Assembly: GCA_046484975.1 (NCBI GenBank)
Contig: JAWOHX010000103.1
Coordinates: forward strand, 1 to 62,385
Origin: JAWOHX01 sp046484975
GTDB taxonomy: Bacteria > Bacillota > Clostridia > DUPQ01
Length of the DNA: 62,385 nucleotides
Reading direction: 5' to 3'
Position numbers and translations under genes: made by a program
In this document: piece by piece, positions 24,363-33,166 of the stretch
Layout of the letters: every line of letters begins with the position of its first letter
Position numbering within the stretch: position 1 is the first letter of the stretch
Notes under the pieces: model-generated
What the model was told of the DNA's origin: nothing
Seen by the model: the letters and a program-made list of their open reading frames with translations, nothing else
Database searches by the model: none

Positions 24363-25580
24363 ATGGGTTTTTTACAGGACCTCAGGGACAGGATTCTGAT
24401 TCATGACGGTTCAAAAGGCTATGTGCTGCAGATGATGGGCCTGGAACCCGGGCATTCCCCTGAGGAGTGGAACCTGACCCATCCAGGGCAGGTGATGAAG
24501 ATGCACAGGGAATATGTGGAGGCCGGCTGTGATGTCATCCAGACCAACACATTCACCGGAAACAGAATCCAGCTGTCCAAACACGGACTGAAAGAAAAAA
24601 CGAAGGAAATCAACAGGAAAGCTGCCATGCTTGCCAGAAAAGCGGCAGGGGAGCGGGTTTATGTCGCCGGGTCCGTTGGACCAACAGGGATGCTCTTCGA
24701 GCCCATGGGAGAGATGAGCTTCGATTGGGCCTGTGACATATTCAAGGAACAGGTGGAGGCATTGGAGGACGGGGGCGTCGACCTGATCAATTTTGAGACC
24801 TTCATGGACATCTCTGAAATGCGGGCGGCCATCATTGCGGCCAGGGAAGTGACCAACTTGCCCCTGGTCTGTTCCATGGCTTTTGAAAAAAATGCCAGGA
24901 CCCTCATGGGCAACACGGCCTTTGGCGCAGGCCTTTGCATGAAAGCTCTGGGTGCGGACCTGGTCGGGGCGAACTGCTCCTTCGGACCGGAGTATATGGC
25001 CCCGGTCATGGAGGAACTTGAAAGGACAGGTTCATACCTGTCCTTGAAGCCCAATGCGGGCCTTCCGGAGAATATTGGCGGGGTGACGGTATACCGGCAG
25101 GGCCCGGAGGATTTTGCTTCTTCCCTGCAGCAGTCTTTGCGATACAATGTAAGGCTTGTGGGAGGCTGTTGCGGGACCACGCCGGCGTTCATCCATTCCA
25201 TCCGTCAGGCCGCCGCAGCAGGTGTGATGCGACCCGCCGCCGCCATAGGTCCCCATATCACATCCGCCACCCGGGTGCTGTCCGTTGACAAGGCATTCAA
25301 CATCGGGACCATTGTCCTTGAAAAAGGGAAATCAATCCAGGATATGCTTGACGAAGCCTATGAAATGGAAGGGTATGATGCCATCGAGATCATTCACAGG
25401 GGACAGGACGCATGCAATCTGGCAGAGGCCGTCCATGTGGTGATGCATGTGGTCAGGCAACCGTTGATCCTGTCCTGTCATGACAGGGAGATGCTTTCCA
25501 GTTCCTTACGCATCTACAACGGGATCGCAGGCATCCGGATGAACACATGCCCGGATTACGGCGCGGTCCTGTTGCTTTGA
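24363..25580 (+). CDS. Homocysteine S-methyltransferase domain protein with a decayed pterin-domain remnant
   Basis: A 405-aa protein. Residues 1-~285 form a homocysteine-binding barrel like the N-terminus of cobalamin-dependent MetH, with the zinc ligands in GANCSFGPE and VGGCCGTTP. Residues ~295-405 still align with the start of the MetH pterin-binding domain (HITSATRVLSVDKAFNIG, then VVRQPLILSCHDREMLSSSL). However, the GERINPTG-type motif reads GTIVLEKGKS, the DVN motif is gone, and the barrel stops about half-way. There is no cobalamin domain. It may be a homocysteine methyltransferase that lost folate use, perhaps relying on another methyl donor. It has a good GGAGG site at 24351 and its own promoter. 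Confidence 0.8.
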   Translation: MGFLQDLRDRILIHDGSKGYVLQMMGLEPGHSPEEWNLTHPGQVMKMHREYVEAGCDVIQTNTFTGNRIQLSKHGLKEKTKEINRKAAMLARKAAGERVYVAGSVGPTGMLFEPMGEMSFDWACDIFKEQVEALEDGGVDLINFETFMDISEMRAAIIAAREVTNLPLVCSMAFEKNARTLMGNTAFGAGLCMKALGADLVGANCSFGPEYMAPVMEELERTGSYLSLKPNAGLPENIGGVTVYRQGPEDFASSLQQSLRYNVRLVGGCCGTTPAFIHSIRQAAAAGVMRPAAAIGPHITSATRVLSVDKAFNIGTIVLEKGKSIQDMLDEAYEMEGYDAIEIIHRGQDACNLAEAVHVVMHVVRQPLILSCHDREMLSSSLRIYNGIAGIRMNTCPDYGAVLLL

Positions 25581-25670
25581 AATTTTTAAGAGGGTGTGGA
25601 CCGGAAGAAAGGAACACCGGTTATGAGGTGGAATTCCTCTGTTCTATAACATCCGTCAAGGTGATATAAT

Positions 25671-26954
25671 ATGCATATGAAAAAGTATCTTTTCACATTG
25701 GCTGTCCTGTTTGCCTTCCTGCTGGTTTTCACCGCAGGCTGCAGGGCAACGGAACCCGAACCTGCCCCGACTGTACCTGTGCAGGAAACCGTGACGCCAA
25801 AGACCGTGGAGCCTGCTCCGGAGGAACCCGTCGACAATACTCCCGCACCCGCCGAGGAGACAACAAAACCCGAAGAGACCAGGGAGGAGTCCTTCACCAT
25901 GCTGGTCGTTGGGGACAACCTCTACCATGACGCCACTCTGGCAAGCGCCTATGACCCGGATGCCGGAACCTATGATTTCACTCCCTTTTACAGATACGTG
26001 AAACCATATATACAGGCGGTGGACCTGGCTGTGGCGAACCTGGAGGTGGTCATCGCAGGAAAGGAGCAGAGATTCACGGGTTATCCGGAATCCAACAGAC
26101 CCGATGAAGCGTTGCATGCCCTGAAGGATGCAGGATTCGACCTTCTGCTCACTGCAAACAACCACAGCCTGGACAGGGGCGTGCCCGGCCTGGTGCGCAC
26201 CATCGAAAAGATTGAGGAATATGGCATGCTGAGCACAGGCACGCAGACGGACCCGGAAATCCGCTGGACCGACGTGGAAGCCAAAGGCCTGACCATCCGG
26301 AACATGTGCTATACCTTTGCCCTGAATGGCAACGAGTACAAGATGCGGGATGACCAGTCATACATGGTCAACATGCTGGACGAGAAAATGATCAAGGCCC
26401 ATATCGACAGGGCCCGGATGGAAGAGGTGGACCTGATTGTGGTGTATCTCCACTGGGGGGTGGAGTATGTGCTGGAACCCCACAGGTGGCAGGAGGAGTT
26501 CGCCGTCCGGCTTTTCGAGTACGGTGCCGACATCATATTCGCCACCCACGCCCATGTGGTACAGAAAAGCGAGGTCCACCATATCAACGGAAAGGACCGA
26601 TACATCATATACTCGACGGGAAACTTTGTCTCCAATTTCACCCGGAATGACACCTCCCAGAGAAGCAACAAGCTGTATACGGAGGACGGGGTCATGGTGC
26701 AGGCAACATTCACCATCCGGGAAGACAACAGTGTCATACTGGAGGAAGTCGTGCACATCCCCACATGGGTGTATATCCACCGGGACGGGCAGGACAAGCG
26801 GCGTTATGCCATCATACCCGTGAAAGACGGGGAGGAGCTCCGTTCCATTGCCTTCCATCCCATGCCCGCCATGGAATACATGCTGGAGGAGGCAATGGCT
26901 TCCTACAGAAGGACATTTGAGCGGGTGGTTGATTTCAAGCGTTCCATCGACTGA
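25671..26954 (+). CDS. CapA-family lipoprotein (PGA_cap domain)
   Basis: A 427-aa exported protein. The signal peptide ends in the lipobox FTAGC (Cys at ~25), followed by a Pro/Glu/Thr-rich linker to ~65. The CapA domain then shows MLVVGDNLYHD, VDLAVANLEVVIAG, FDLLLTANNHSLDRG, LIVVYLHWGVEY, FATHAHVVQKSE and YIIYSTGNFVSNF. CapA-like proteins have a metallophosphatase-like fold; some act in poly-gamma-glutamate capsule synthesis, but most have unproved roles. No pgs genes are nearby. TATAAT at 25665-25670 abuts the ATG, and AAGGTG precedes it. Confidence 0.85.
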   Translation: MHMKKYLFTLAVLFAFLLVFTAGCRATEPEPAPTVPVQETVTPKTVEPAPEEPVDNTPAPAEETTKPEETREESFTMLVVGDNLYHDATLASAYDPDAGTYDFTPFYRYVKPYIQAVDLAVANLEVVIAGKEQRFTGYPESNRPDEALHALKDAGFDLLLTANNHSLDRGVPGLVRTIEKIEEYGMLSTGTQTDPEIRWTDVEAKGLTIRNMCYTFALNGNEYKMRDDQSYMVNMLDEKMIKAHIDRARMEEVDLIVVYLHWGVEYVLEPHRWQEEFAVRLFEYGADIIFATHAHVVQKSEVHHINGKDRYIIYSTGNFVSNFTRNDTSQRSNKLYTEDGVMVQATFTIREDNSVILEEVVHIPTWVYIHRDGQDKRRYAIIPVKDGEELRSIAFHPMPAMEYMLEEAMASYRRTFERVVDFKRSID

Positions 26955-26983
26955 GAAGACATTTTTTCACTGGACCATTCCGA

Positions 26984-27013
26984 TTGACGGAATCCAAGAA
27001 AGTGATGTATAAT
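26984..27013 (+). promoter_or_regulatory. Promoter of the serS T-box leader
   Basis: TTGACG at 26984-26989, 18-nt spacer, TATAAT at 27008-27013. Confidence 0.75.
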
Positions 27014-27019
27014 TCATGT

Positions 27020-27226
27020 ATGTCAATGAGAAAGTAAAGTAATCCGAGGGTGCCTTACAGAGAGTTGCCGGGTGGTGCAAGGCAACGGGCGCAGCGGATG
27101 AATTCCGCTTTTGAGACGAAGGCGATGAGCCTTCCCGTTTGGCCGGTTATCGCTGAAACAAGAGGGTATATGCCAATTTGGGTGGTACCGCGGAATTTCA
27201 TCCGTCCCATAGTGTGGGGCTTTTTT
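27020..27226 (+). promoter_or_regulatory. T-box riboswitch upstream of serS
   Basis: The leader holds AGAGAG (stem I), GGGTGGTGC in the stem I terminal region, and the T-box proper GGGTGGTACCGCGG at 27180-27193, whose TGGT would pair with the tRNA 3' end. A terminator follows: GTCCCA (27204-27209) / TGGGGC (27215-27220) plus TTTTTT. The specifier is probably TCC (Ser) at 27104-27106 in GAATTCCGC, although the register is not certain. Uncharged tRNA-Ser should stabilise the antiterminator and turn serS on. The 290-bp gap before serS holds nothing else. Confidence 0.9.
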
Positions 27227-27245
27227 ATTGAAGGAGGATGATCAT

Positions 27246-28529
27246 ATGCTGGACATCAACAGGATCAGGGAGAACCCGGAGGAAATTGTCAGGAAATTGT
27301 CAAAAAGAAATCTTGCAGTGGACTTCACGGAGCTGCTGTCATGGGACAAGCAACGCAGGGAACTCATATTCCGCACGGAAAACCGCAAGTCGGAAAAAAA
27401 CATCATCTCATCCAGAATCCCCGCCTGGAAAAAGGAAGGCAGGGATGTCTCCTCATTGCTGGAGGATCTCAAGGCGACCGCAGACGGGATCCGGGAGGAC
27501 GAGGCCGCCATTGCGGAACTGGATAAAAAAATCCGGGGTTTCCTGGAGAATCTGCCCAATGTCCCGGCGGAGGACGTGGCTGCAGGGGACGCCTCCAGGA
27601 ACACGGTGGAAAGGGTCTTCGGGGAAAAACCCGTGTTCGCCTTCCCTGTGCTGGACCATGTGGCCCTCTGTGAAAACCTGGGACTGGTGGACTACCAGAG
27701 GGGCGTCAAGATCGGGGGCAACGGGTTCTGGCTCTATAGAGGGAAAGGGGCCATGATGGAGTGGGCCCTTCTCAACTATTTCATTGAAGAGCACCTGAAG
27801 GACGGATACGAGTTCATCCTTCCGCCCCATATCTTAAACTATGCGTGCGGATATACGGCGGGACAGTTTCCAAAATTCGAGGAGGATGTCTTCTGGCTCG
27901 AGGAAAACGAGGGGAAGGGATACCGGCAGTTCATCCTTCCCACGGCGGAGACCGCCCTGATCAATCTCCACAGGGACGAGATACTGGAGGAATCAGATCT
28001 GCCATGCAAATATTTCGCCTATACGCCCTGCTACCGCAAGGAAGCAGGCAGCTACAGGGCCGAGGAACGGGGAATGATCCGCGGCCACCAGTTCAACAAG
28101 GTGGAGATGTTCCAGTTTACAAAACCTGAGGACAGCGAATCCGCCCTGGAGGAATTGGTGGGAAAGGCGGAAGGGCTCATGCAGGGCCTGGGACTTCATT
28201 ACAGGGTCGCGAAACTTGCCGCCGGGGACTGTTCCCATGCCATGGGCAAGACATATGACATCGAGGTATGGATTCCCAGCATGGGAATTTACAAGGAAGT
28301 GAGCTCTGCATCCAATGCCTATGATTACCAGGCGAGGAGAGGCAACATCCGGTACAGGAGGAAAGAAGAAAAGAAAAATGATTTTGTGCACACATTGAAT
28401 GCATCCGGACTGGCCACAAGCAGGATCATCCCCGCCATCGTGGAGCAGTTCCAGAGAAAGGACGGGAGCGTTGCGGTTCCGTCCGTATTGAGAAAGTGGG
28501 TGGGTGACGATGTCATCAGCAATGGATAA
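27246..28529 (+). CDS. serS: Serine--tRNA ligase
   Basis: A 427-aa class II synthetase. An N-terminal coiled-coil arm (residues ~1-105) that contacts tRNA-Ser is followed by the catalytic domain with YKEVSSASNAYDYQARR and a C-terminal VPSVLRKWVG. ATG at 27246 lies 8 nt after AGGAGG. An in-frame ATG at 27228 sits in the terminator tail and is rejected. The end overlaps the start of the next gene. Confidence 0.96.
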   Translation: MLDINRIRENPEEIVRKLSKRNLAVDFTELLSWDKQRRELIFRTENRKSEKNIISSRIPAWKKEGRDVSSLLEDLKATADGIREDEAAIAELDKKIRGFLENLPNVPAEDVAAGDASRNTVERVFGEKPVFAFPVLDHVALCENLGLVDYQRGVKIGGNGFWLYRGKGAMMEWALLNYFIEEHLKDGYEFILPPHILNYACGYTAGQFPKFEEDVFWLEENEGKGYRQFILPTAETALINLHRDEILEESDLPCKYFAYTPCYRKEAGSYRAEERGMIRGHQFNKVEMFQFTKPEDSESALEELVGKAEGLMQGLGLHYRVAKLAAGDCSHAMGKTYDIEVWIPSMGIYKEVSSASNAYDYQARRGNIRYRRKEEKKNDFVHTLNASGLATSRIIPAIVEQFQRKDGSVAVPSVLRKWVGDDVISNG

Positions 28530-30204
28530 GGAGTTTGTTTTTGATGTCCATGAGGTCAGGGATCTAAAAGACATGATGCGAATCACCGTGCGGGACAACG
28601 GTCCGGGAAATGCCTTCCTGAGCAAGGAGGATGGCGTCTACACGGGAATCACATACAATGAGCTGCACCGGGACATGGAAGGACTGGGTACTGCGCTGCT
28701 GGAAGCGGGATACAAGGACGCTTTCATCGGCGTCATGGGTGAAAACTCCTATGCCTGGTGCCTGACCTACCTTGCGGTGGTGAACGGGACGGGGGTCATC
28801 GTTCCCCTGGACAAGGAGCTGGATGCCGCAGAGATGCTGTATCTTGCGGAGCAAAGCGGGATGCAGGTTCTGGTCTATTCATCCAAGCAAAAGGAAAAAG
28901 CGGAATATCTGAAGGAAAAATCCAGTACGATATCCCTGTTCCTCTCCATGGAAGAGGAGCTCCCTGCATTCATGGAAAAAGGAAAAAACGCGGTGGAATC
29001 CGGAAACAGGATGTACCTTGACATGGGGATCGACCCTGAGAAGCTCAGCATCCTGTTGTATACATCCGGCACCACAGGGATGGCCAAGGGCGTCATGCTG
29101 TGCCACAGGAACATCCTGACGGAACTCTACGGCATCTGCAAGATCGTGGACCTGGACCGGAAGGACACCCTGTTGTCCATCCTGCCCATCCATCATACCT
29201 ATGAATGCACCTGCGGGTTCCTTGCCACCATGTACAAGGGAGGGACACTGGCCTTTTGCGAGGGGATCCGTTACATCGCCCAGAACATCAAGGAGGTCAG
29301 ACCGACCAAAATCGTCCTGGTCCCCCTGATCCTGGAAGGGATTTTTGAGAAGATCAAGAAGAAGGCCGAGGCGACAACCGTCAAAAAGATATTGTTCCGC
29401 CTGATGGTCTCCGCAGGCTCCCTGCTAAAGAATGAAACAAGGAAAAAACTCTTCCACAAGGTGCATGATGTCTTTGGGGGAAGGCTGGAACAGGTGATCT
29501 GCGGCGCATCCGCGTTGAATCCCAAGGTTTCGAAGGCGCTTGAGAACATGGGATTGCAAATCCTCCAGGGGTACGGGCTCACGGAATGCGCCCCCATCGC
29601 CACGGGGAACAGGCAGTTCGCCAACAAACACGGTTCCATCGGGCTGCCCCTGCCCGGGGTGGAGGTGGCCATCCACAAGCCGGATGAAAAAGGCATCGGG
29701 GAGATCATCATCAGGGGCGGGAATGTCATGATTGGCTATTACAACAATCCTGAAGCCACCGCATCCACACTCCGCAACGGATGGCTCCATACGGGGGATG
29801 TGGGTTACGTGGACAAGGACGGGTTTTTCTACATCACCGGAAGGATCAAAAACCTGATCGTCACAAAAACGGGTAAAAACATATTCCCGGAGGAGCTGGA
29901 AGCAAAGCTCAACGAAAGCCCGTTCATCCTGGAATCCCTGGTCTCCGGGAGCGAGGAGGACATCACCAAGGAGGACACGGTCAAGGCGCACATTGTTCCG
30001 CGGATGGAGGCCATCAAGGAAAAACTCAACGCCATCAAACCTTCCCTGGAAGAGATCCGGAGGGTCATCGAGGAGGAAGTCCAAAGAATCAACAGGAAGC
30101 TTCCCATCTTCAAGCGCATACAGAAAATCCATGTGCAGGACGAGGAGTTTGAAAAGACAACAACAAAGAAGATCAAACGGCACAAACTCAGGAAAGAGAA
30201 TTGA
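28510..30204 (+). CDS. AMP-dependent (long-chain) acyl-CoA synthetase
   Basis: A ~564-aa adenylate-forming enzyme. The ATP/AMP motif is LLYTSGTTGMAKGVML at ~180-195, LQGYGLTECAPIATGNR is at ~350-366, TGDVGYVDKDGFFYITGR is at ~421-438, and the C-terminal catalytic Lys is in EKTTTKKIKRHK. The order resembles FadD15/FACL-type long-chain fatty acyl-CoA synthetases. The start is not certain: ATG at 28510 or 28522, both inside the end of serS. Overlap suggests co-expression with serS, which is unusual. Acyl substrate unknown. Confidence 0.88.
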   Translation: MSSAMDKEFVFDVHEVRDLKDMMRITVRDNGPGNAFLSKEDGVYTGITYNELHRDMEGLGTALLEAGYKDAFIGVMGENSYAWCLTYLAVVNGTGVIVPLDKELDAAEMLYLAEQSGMQVLVYSSKQKEKAEYLKEKSSTISLFLSMEEELPAFMEKGKNAVESGNRMYLDMGIDPEKLSILLYTSGTTGMAKGVMLCHRNILTELYGICKIVDLDRKDTLLSILPIHHTYECTCGFLATMYKGGTLAFCEGIRYIAQNIKEVRPTKIVLVPLILEGIFEKIKKKAEATTVKKILFRLMVSAGSLLKNETRKKLFHKVHDVFGGRLEQVICGASALNPKVSKALENMGLQILQGYGLTECAPIATGNRQFANKHGSIGLPLPGVEVAIHKPDEKGIGEIIIRGGNVMIGYYNNPEATASTLRNGWLHTGDVGYVDKDGFFYITGRIKNLIVTKTGKNIFPEELEAKLNESPFILESLVSGSEEDITKEDTVKAHIVPRMEAIKEKLNAIKPSLEEIRRVIEEEVQRINRKLPIFKRIQKIHVQDEEFEKTTTKKIKRHKLRKEN

Positions 30205-30229
30205 CATTCTTCCCATGGTGGGGTATATT
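30201..30229 (+). promoter_or_regulatory. Promoter of lysA
   Basis: TTGACA at 30201-30206 (overlapping the stop codon of the upstream gene), 17-nt spacer, TATATT at 30224-30229. Confidence 0.7.
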
Positions 30230-30258
30230 TTATAACAATAAAAGTGAAGGCGGACAAC

Positions 30259-31503
30259 ATGGAATACTACACCAGGAATACTGACTTTTTCAAAGGATAT
30301 GACCCGGACAGGATGCTGGACGAGTTCGGGTCCCCCCTTTATGTATACAATGAGGACATCTTGAGGCAGCGGTGCCGTGAAATGACCGGCTTCGTGCCAT
30401 ATGAGAATTTCAAGGTGACCTATTCCATCAAGGCCAATGCCAACCTGGAGCTGTTGAAGGTCATCCGGGAGGAAGGACTTCATGCCGACGCCATGTCTCC
30501 CGGGGAAATCCTCGTGCTGAGAAAAGCGGGGTTCAGGCCGGAGGAAATTTTTTACATCAGCAACAATGTGAGCGCGGAAGAAATGAAATATGCGGTGGAA
30601 AAAGGAATCATGGTCAGTGTCGACAGCCTTTCCCAGCTTGAGACCTACGGGAAAAACTTCAGCGGAAGCAAGGTCAGCGTGCGGCTCAATACTGGAATCG
30701 GCGATGGACACCACAGCAAGGTGGTCACTGGAGGCAGCAAGACAAAATTCGGCATCAACACAGGGCAGGCCGGGGAAATACAAAAAATCGCAAGGACGTA
30801 CCATCTGAGGATTACGGGACTGAACCAGCACATCGGATCCCTGTTCATGAGAGGGGACAATTACATCGACAGTGTCCAGGAACTGCTGGATGTGGCAAAG
30901 GGGTTCGAAGGCCTGGAATTCGTGGATTTCGGGGGAGGCTTCGGCATCCCCTACAAAAAGCAGGAAGGGGAGCGGCCCCTTCAGCTGGAGGCCTTCGGGG
31001 AGAAACTCAACAGGAAGTTCGAAGCCTTTGCCTCGGAATACGGCTCCAGGATCATGTTCCGGAGCGAACCCGGAAGGTACATCGTCGCGGAGTGCGGTAT
31101 TCTCCTGGGCCGGGTCCATGCCAGGAAGACCAACGGCAGCATCAGGTTCATCGGCACCGACCTTGGAATGAACGTCCTGGCACGCCCCTCATTGTACAAC
31201 AGCCACCATGACATCGAGGTGTACCGGGATGGCAGGCTTTTGGACGGACAGGAGAAAGAGATTGTCACCGTGGTGGGCAATATCTGCGAAAGCGGGGATA
31301 TCCTGGCTCATGACAGGCTGCTTCCCCTCATCCGGGAAGGGGATGTGCTGGGTGTGATGGATGCCGGTGCCTATGGTTATATCATGGCCTCCAATTACAA
31401 CAACAGGCCCCGCCCTGCAGAGGTCCTCATCAAATCCGACAAAAGCATCAAGCTCATCAGGACCAGGGAAACCATCGAGGACCTGCTGAGAAACTTCCTG
31501 TGA
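30259..31503 (+). CDS. lysA: Diaminopimelate decarboxylase
   Basis: A 414-aa PLP enzyme of fold type III that makes L-lysine from meso-DAP. The PLP lysine is in YSIKANANLELL (~residue 56), a Gly-rich phosphate site is in VDFGGGFGIPY, and the C-terminal ICESGDILAHDR and MDAGAYGYIMASNYN supply the catalytic Cys and substrate-binding residues. ATG at 30259 follows GAAGGCGG; GTG at 30244 is the in-frame alternative. A related group IV decarboxylase is possible, but the C-terminal block fits LysA best. Confidence 0.9.
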   Translation: MEYYTRNTDFFKGYDPDRMLDEFGSPLYVYNEDILRQRCREMTGFVPYENFKVTYSIKANANLELLKVIREEGLHADAMSPGEILVLRKAGFRPEEIFYISNNVSAEEMKYAVEKGIMVSVDSLSQLETYGKNFSGSKVSVRLNTGIGDGHHSKVVTGGSKTKFGINTGQAGEIQKIARTYHLRITGLNQHIGSLFMRGDNYIDSVQELLDVAKGFEGLEFVDFGGGFGIPYKKQEGERPLQLEAFGEKLNRKFEAFASEYGSRIMFRSEPGRYIVAECGILLGRVHARKTNGSIRFIGTDLGMNVLARPSLYNSHHDIEVYRDGRLLDGQEKEIVTVVGNICESGDILAHDRLLPLIREGDVLGVMDAGAYGYIMASNYNNRPRPAEVLIKSDKSIKLIRTRETIEDLLRNFL

Positions 31504-31592
31504 TTCCATGCAAAGCGGTTTATACCGGCGGATGAAACTTATTTCATTTTCCAATCGTTTAATTGGTATGAATAAAATAGGCGGTGAACAAA

Positions 31593-32816
31593 ATGAAAAA
31601 AACAATGATTGTCATCACAGCGTTGATTCTCTCGGCTGTCATGGCAGCCTGCAGTACCGGGGGGGTTCCCCAGACCATGAAGACCACGTATGCAGCAGAA
31701 AAAAGCAATGATGTGATTTCCGGGAACATTGATTTCGCCTTCGACTTTTTCAAAGAACTCAACATCGCGGACAGGGACGAAAACATCTTCGTGTCCCCCT
31801 TCAGCATCTCATCCGCCCTGTCCATGCTATATAACGGCGCAGCGGGCAGGACCAGGACGGACATGGCGCAGGCTTTGCGTTATGCCGGAATCAGCGACGA
31901 GGAGTTCAACAAGGGGCACAGGTATCTGTTGGACAGGCTGGAAAGCCTGGACGGGAAAGTCACCATCGACATCAACAATTCGGTATGGATCCGGGAAAAC
32001 TTCATCGTGAACCCAGACTTCATCCAGCTGAGCAAGAACACTTTCAGCGCCGAGGTGAGAAGCCTGGATTTCAGCAGGATGGATGCCACCCGGATCATCA
32101 ATGAGTGGGTGGAGGAAAAGACAAGAGGCAAGATCGACCAGATCATTGACCGGATTGACCAGGACGTGGTGATGTATCTCATCAACACAATCTATTTCCT
32201 CGGTGACTGGACATACAGTTTCGACAAGGACAAGACCGCGGACTATGCCTTTAAGAATTACAGCGGCGCTGTCACTGATGTGGACATGATGTACCTCAAA
32301 ACCACGTTGCGCTACATGGATAAGGACGGGTTCCGTGCGGTCAGGCTTCCCTACGGGGAAGGAAAGACTTCCATGGTCATCCTTCTGCCTGATGAAGGCA
32401 CGGACATCAACGAGTTCATCAAGAGCCTGGACAGGAAGAAATGGGAGGAAATCCTTTTGGGGATGCAAAGCCATGAGGATGTCCTGGTGCGGCTCCCGAA
32501 ATTCAAAATGGAGTATGGCATCCGCAACATCAGCAGTGAACTCATCAGCATGGGCATGGGATCCGCATTCTCCAATGCTGATTTCAGCAGAATTGCAAAC
32601 AACCTGGAAATCAGCCGTGTGCTCCACAAGGCCGTCATCGAGGTGGACGAGAAGGGGACGGAGGCCGCGGCAGTAACGGCGGTGGAGATCCGGCTCACCT
32701 CCTTTATCCCTGACGAAAAGCCCAGGGAACTCATCGCAGACAGGCCCTTCATCTACATCATCACCGACGATGAGGACCAGAGTATCCTTTTCATGGGAAA
32801 AATGCTACAGCCGTAA
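31593..32816 (+). CDS. Serpin-family protease inhibitor, lipoprotein
   Basis: A 407-aa serpin with a lipoprotein signal (lipobox VMAAC, Cys ~19). Core motifs are FVSPFSISSALSMLYNGAAG at ~58-77, INEWVEEKTRGKI, LINTIYFLGDW, and the C-terminal DRPFIYIITDDEDQSILFMGK. The reactive loop hinge is EKGTEAAAVTAVEIRLTS, with small residues as in inhibitory serpins. Aligning to alpha-1-antitrypsin puts P1-P1' at Thr-Ser, with an uncertainty of one or two residues. It should trap serine or cysteine proteases at the cell surface. ATG at 31593 is preferred to GTG 31584. A strong terminator follows. Confidence 0.92.
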   Translation: MKKTMIVITALILSAVMAACSTGGVPQTMKTTYAAEKSNDVISGNIDFAFDFFKELNIADRDENIFVSPFSISSALSMLYNGAAGRTRTDMAQALRYAGISDEEFNKGHRYLLDRLESLDGKVTIDINNSVWIRENFIVNPDFIQLSKNTFSAEVRSLDFSRMDATRIINEWVEEKTRGKIDQIIDRIDQDVVMYLINTIYFLGDWTYSFDKDKTADYAFKNYSGAVTDVDMMYLKTTLRYMDKDGFRAVRLPYGEGKTSMVILLPDEGTDINEFIKSLDRKKWEEILLGMQSHEDVLVRLPKFKMEYGIRNISSELISMGMGSAFSNADFSRIANNLEISRVLHKAVIEVDEKGTEAAAVTAVEIRLTSFIPDEKPRELIADRPFIYIITDDEDQSILFMGKMLQP

Positions 32817-32839
32817 TCTTAAAAAAATGTTATGTCAAC

Positions 32840-32868
32840 GCACCGGATGGCTCCGGTGCTATTTTTTG
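32840..32868 (+). terminator. Rho-independent terminator after the serpin gene
   Basis: Perfect 8-bp stem GCACCGGA (32840-32847) / TCCGGTGC (32852-32859), loop TGGC, followed by TATTTTTT. Confidence 0.9.
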
Positions 32869-32870
32869 CC

Positions 32871-32899
32871 TTGACATCCGGGGATTTGTTCAATAGAAT
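32871..32899 (+). promoter_or_regulatory. Promoter of the alaS T-box leader
   Basis: TTGACA at 32871-32876, 17-nt spacer, TAGAAT at 32894-32899. Confidence 0.75.
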
Positions 32900-32905
32900 G
32901 AGTTT

Positions 32906-33140
32906 AGAAAAAGGCGCTTGAAAAGGAAGAGTAACCTTTGGTCCTGCTCAATGAAAGAGAGGGGTGCACCGGTGAAAGCATCCCGGAGACCGGACAAAAG
33001 GCGAAGCTACCCTTACAGCCCCGGGGTCTCCAAAGCCCCGGCGTACCACGGCGTTAACGTGTTTTGAGTGTATCCGTCACTGCGGCGGATGAACTTGGGT
33101 GGTACCGCGAATGGCTCTCGTCCCATGATGGATAGAGGGC
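32906..33140 (+). promoter_or_regulatory. T-box riboswitch upstream of alaS
   Basis: The leader has AGAGAGG (stem I), an Ala specifier GCT at 33006-33008 in the context GCGAAGCTACC, and the T-box motif GGGTGGTACCGCG at 33097-33109. The competing hairpin is GCTCTC-GTCC (33114-33123) / GGAT-A-GAGGGC (33130-33140), loop CATGAT, about 10 bp with one bulge. It is followed by TGTTGCTATA and not a U-run. Regulation may therefore be partly translational: CTCTC at 33115-33119 can also pair with GGAGAG, the alaS ribosome binding site. The 350-bp gap between the serpin gene and alaS holds only the terminator, promoter and this leader. Confidence 0.88.
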
Positions 33141-33166
33141 TGTTGCTATATAAAGGAGAGATTGTC

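Noticed and set aside
33068..33166. In-frame 33-codon N-terminal extension of AlaS.
   Set aside because: It is T-box leader RNA; the ATG at 33167 has the ribosome binding site and matches the family start.
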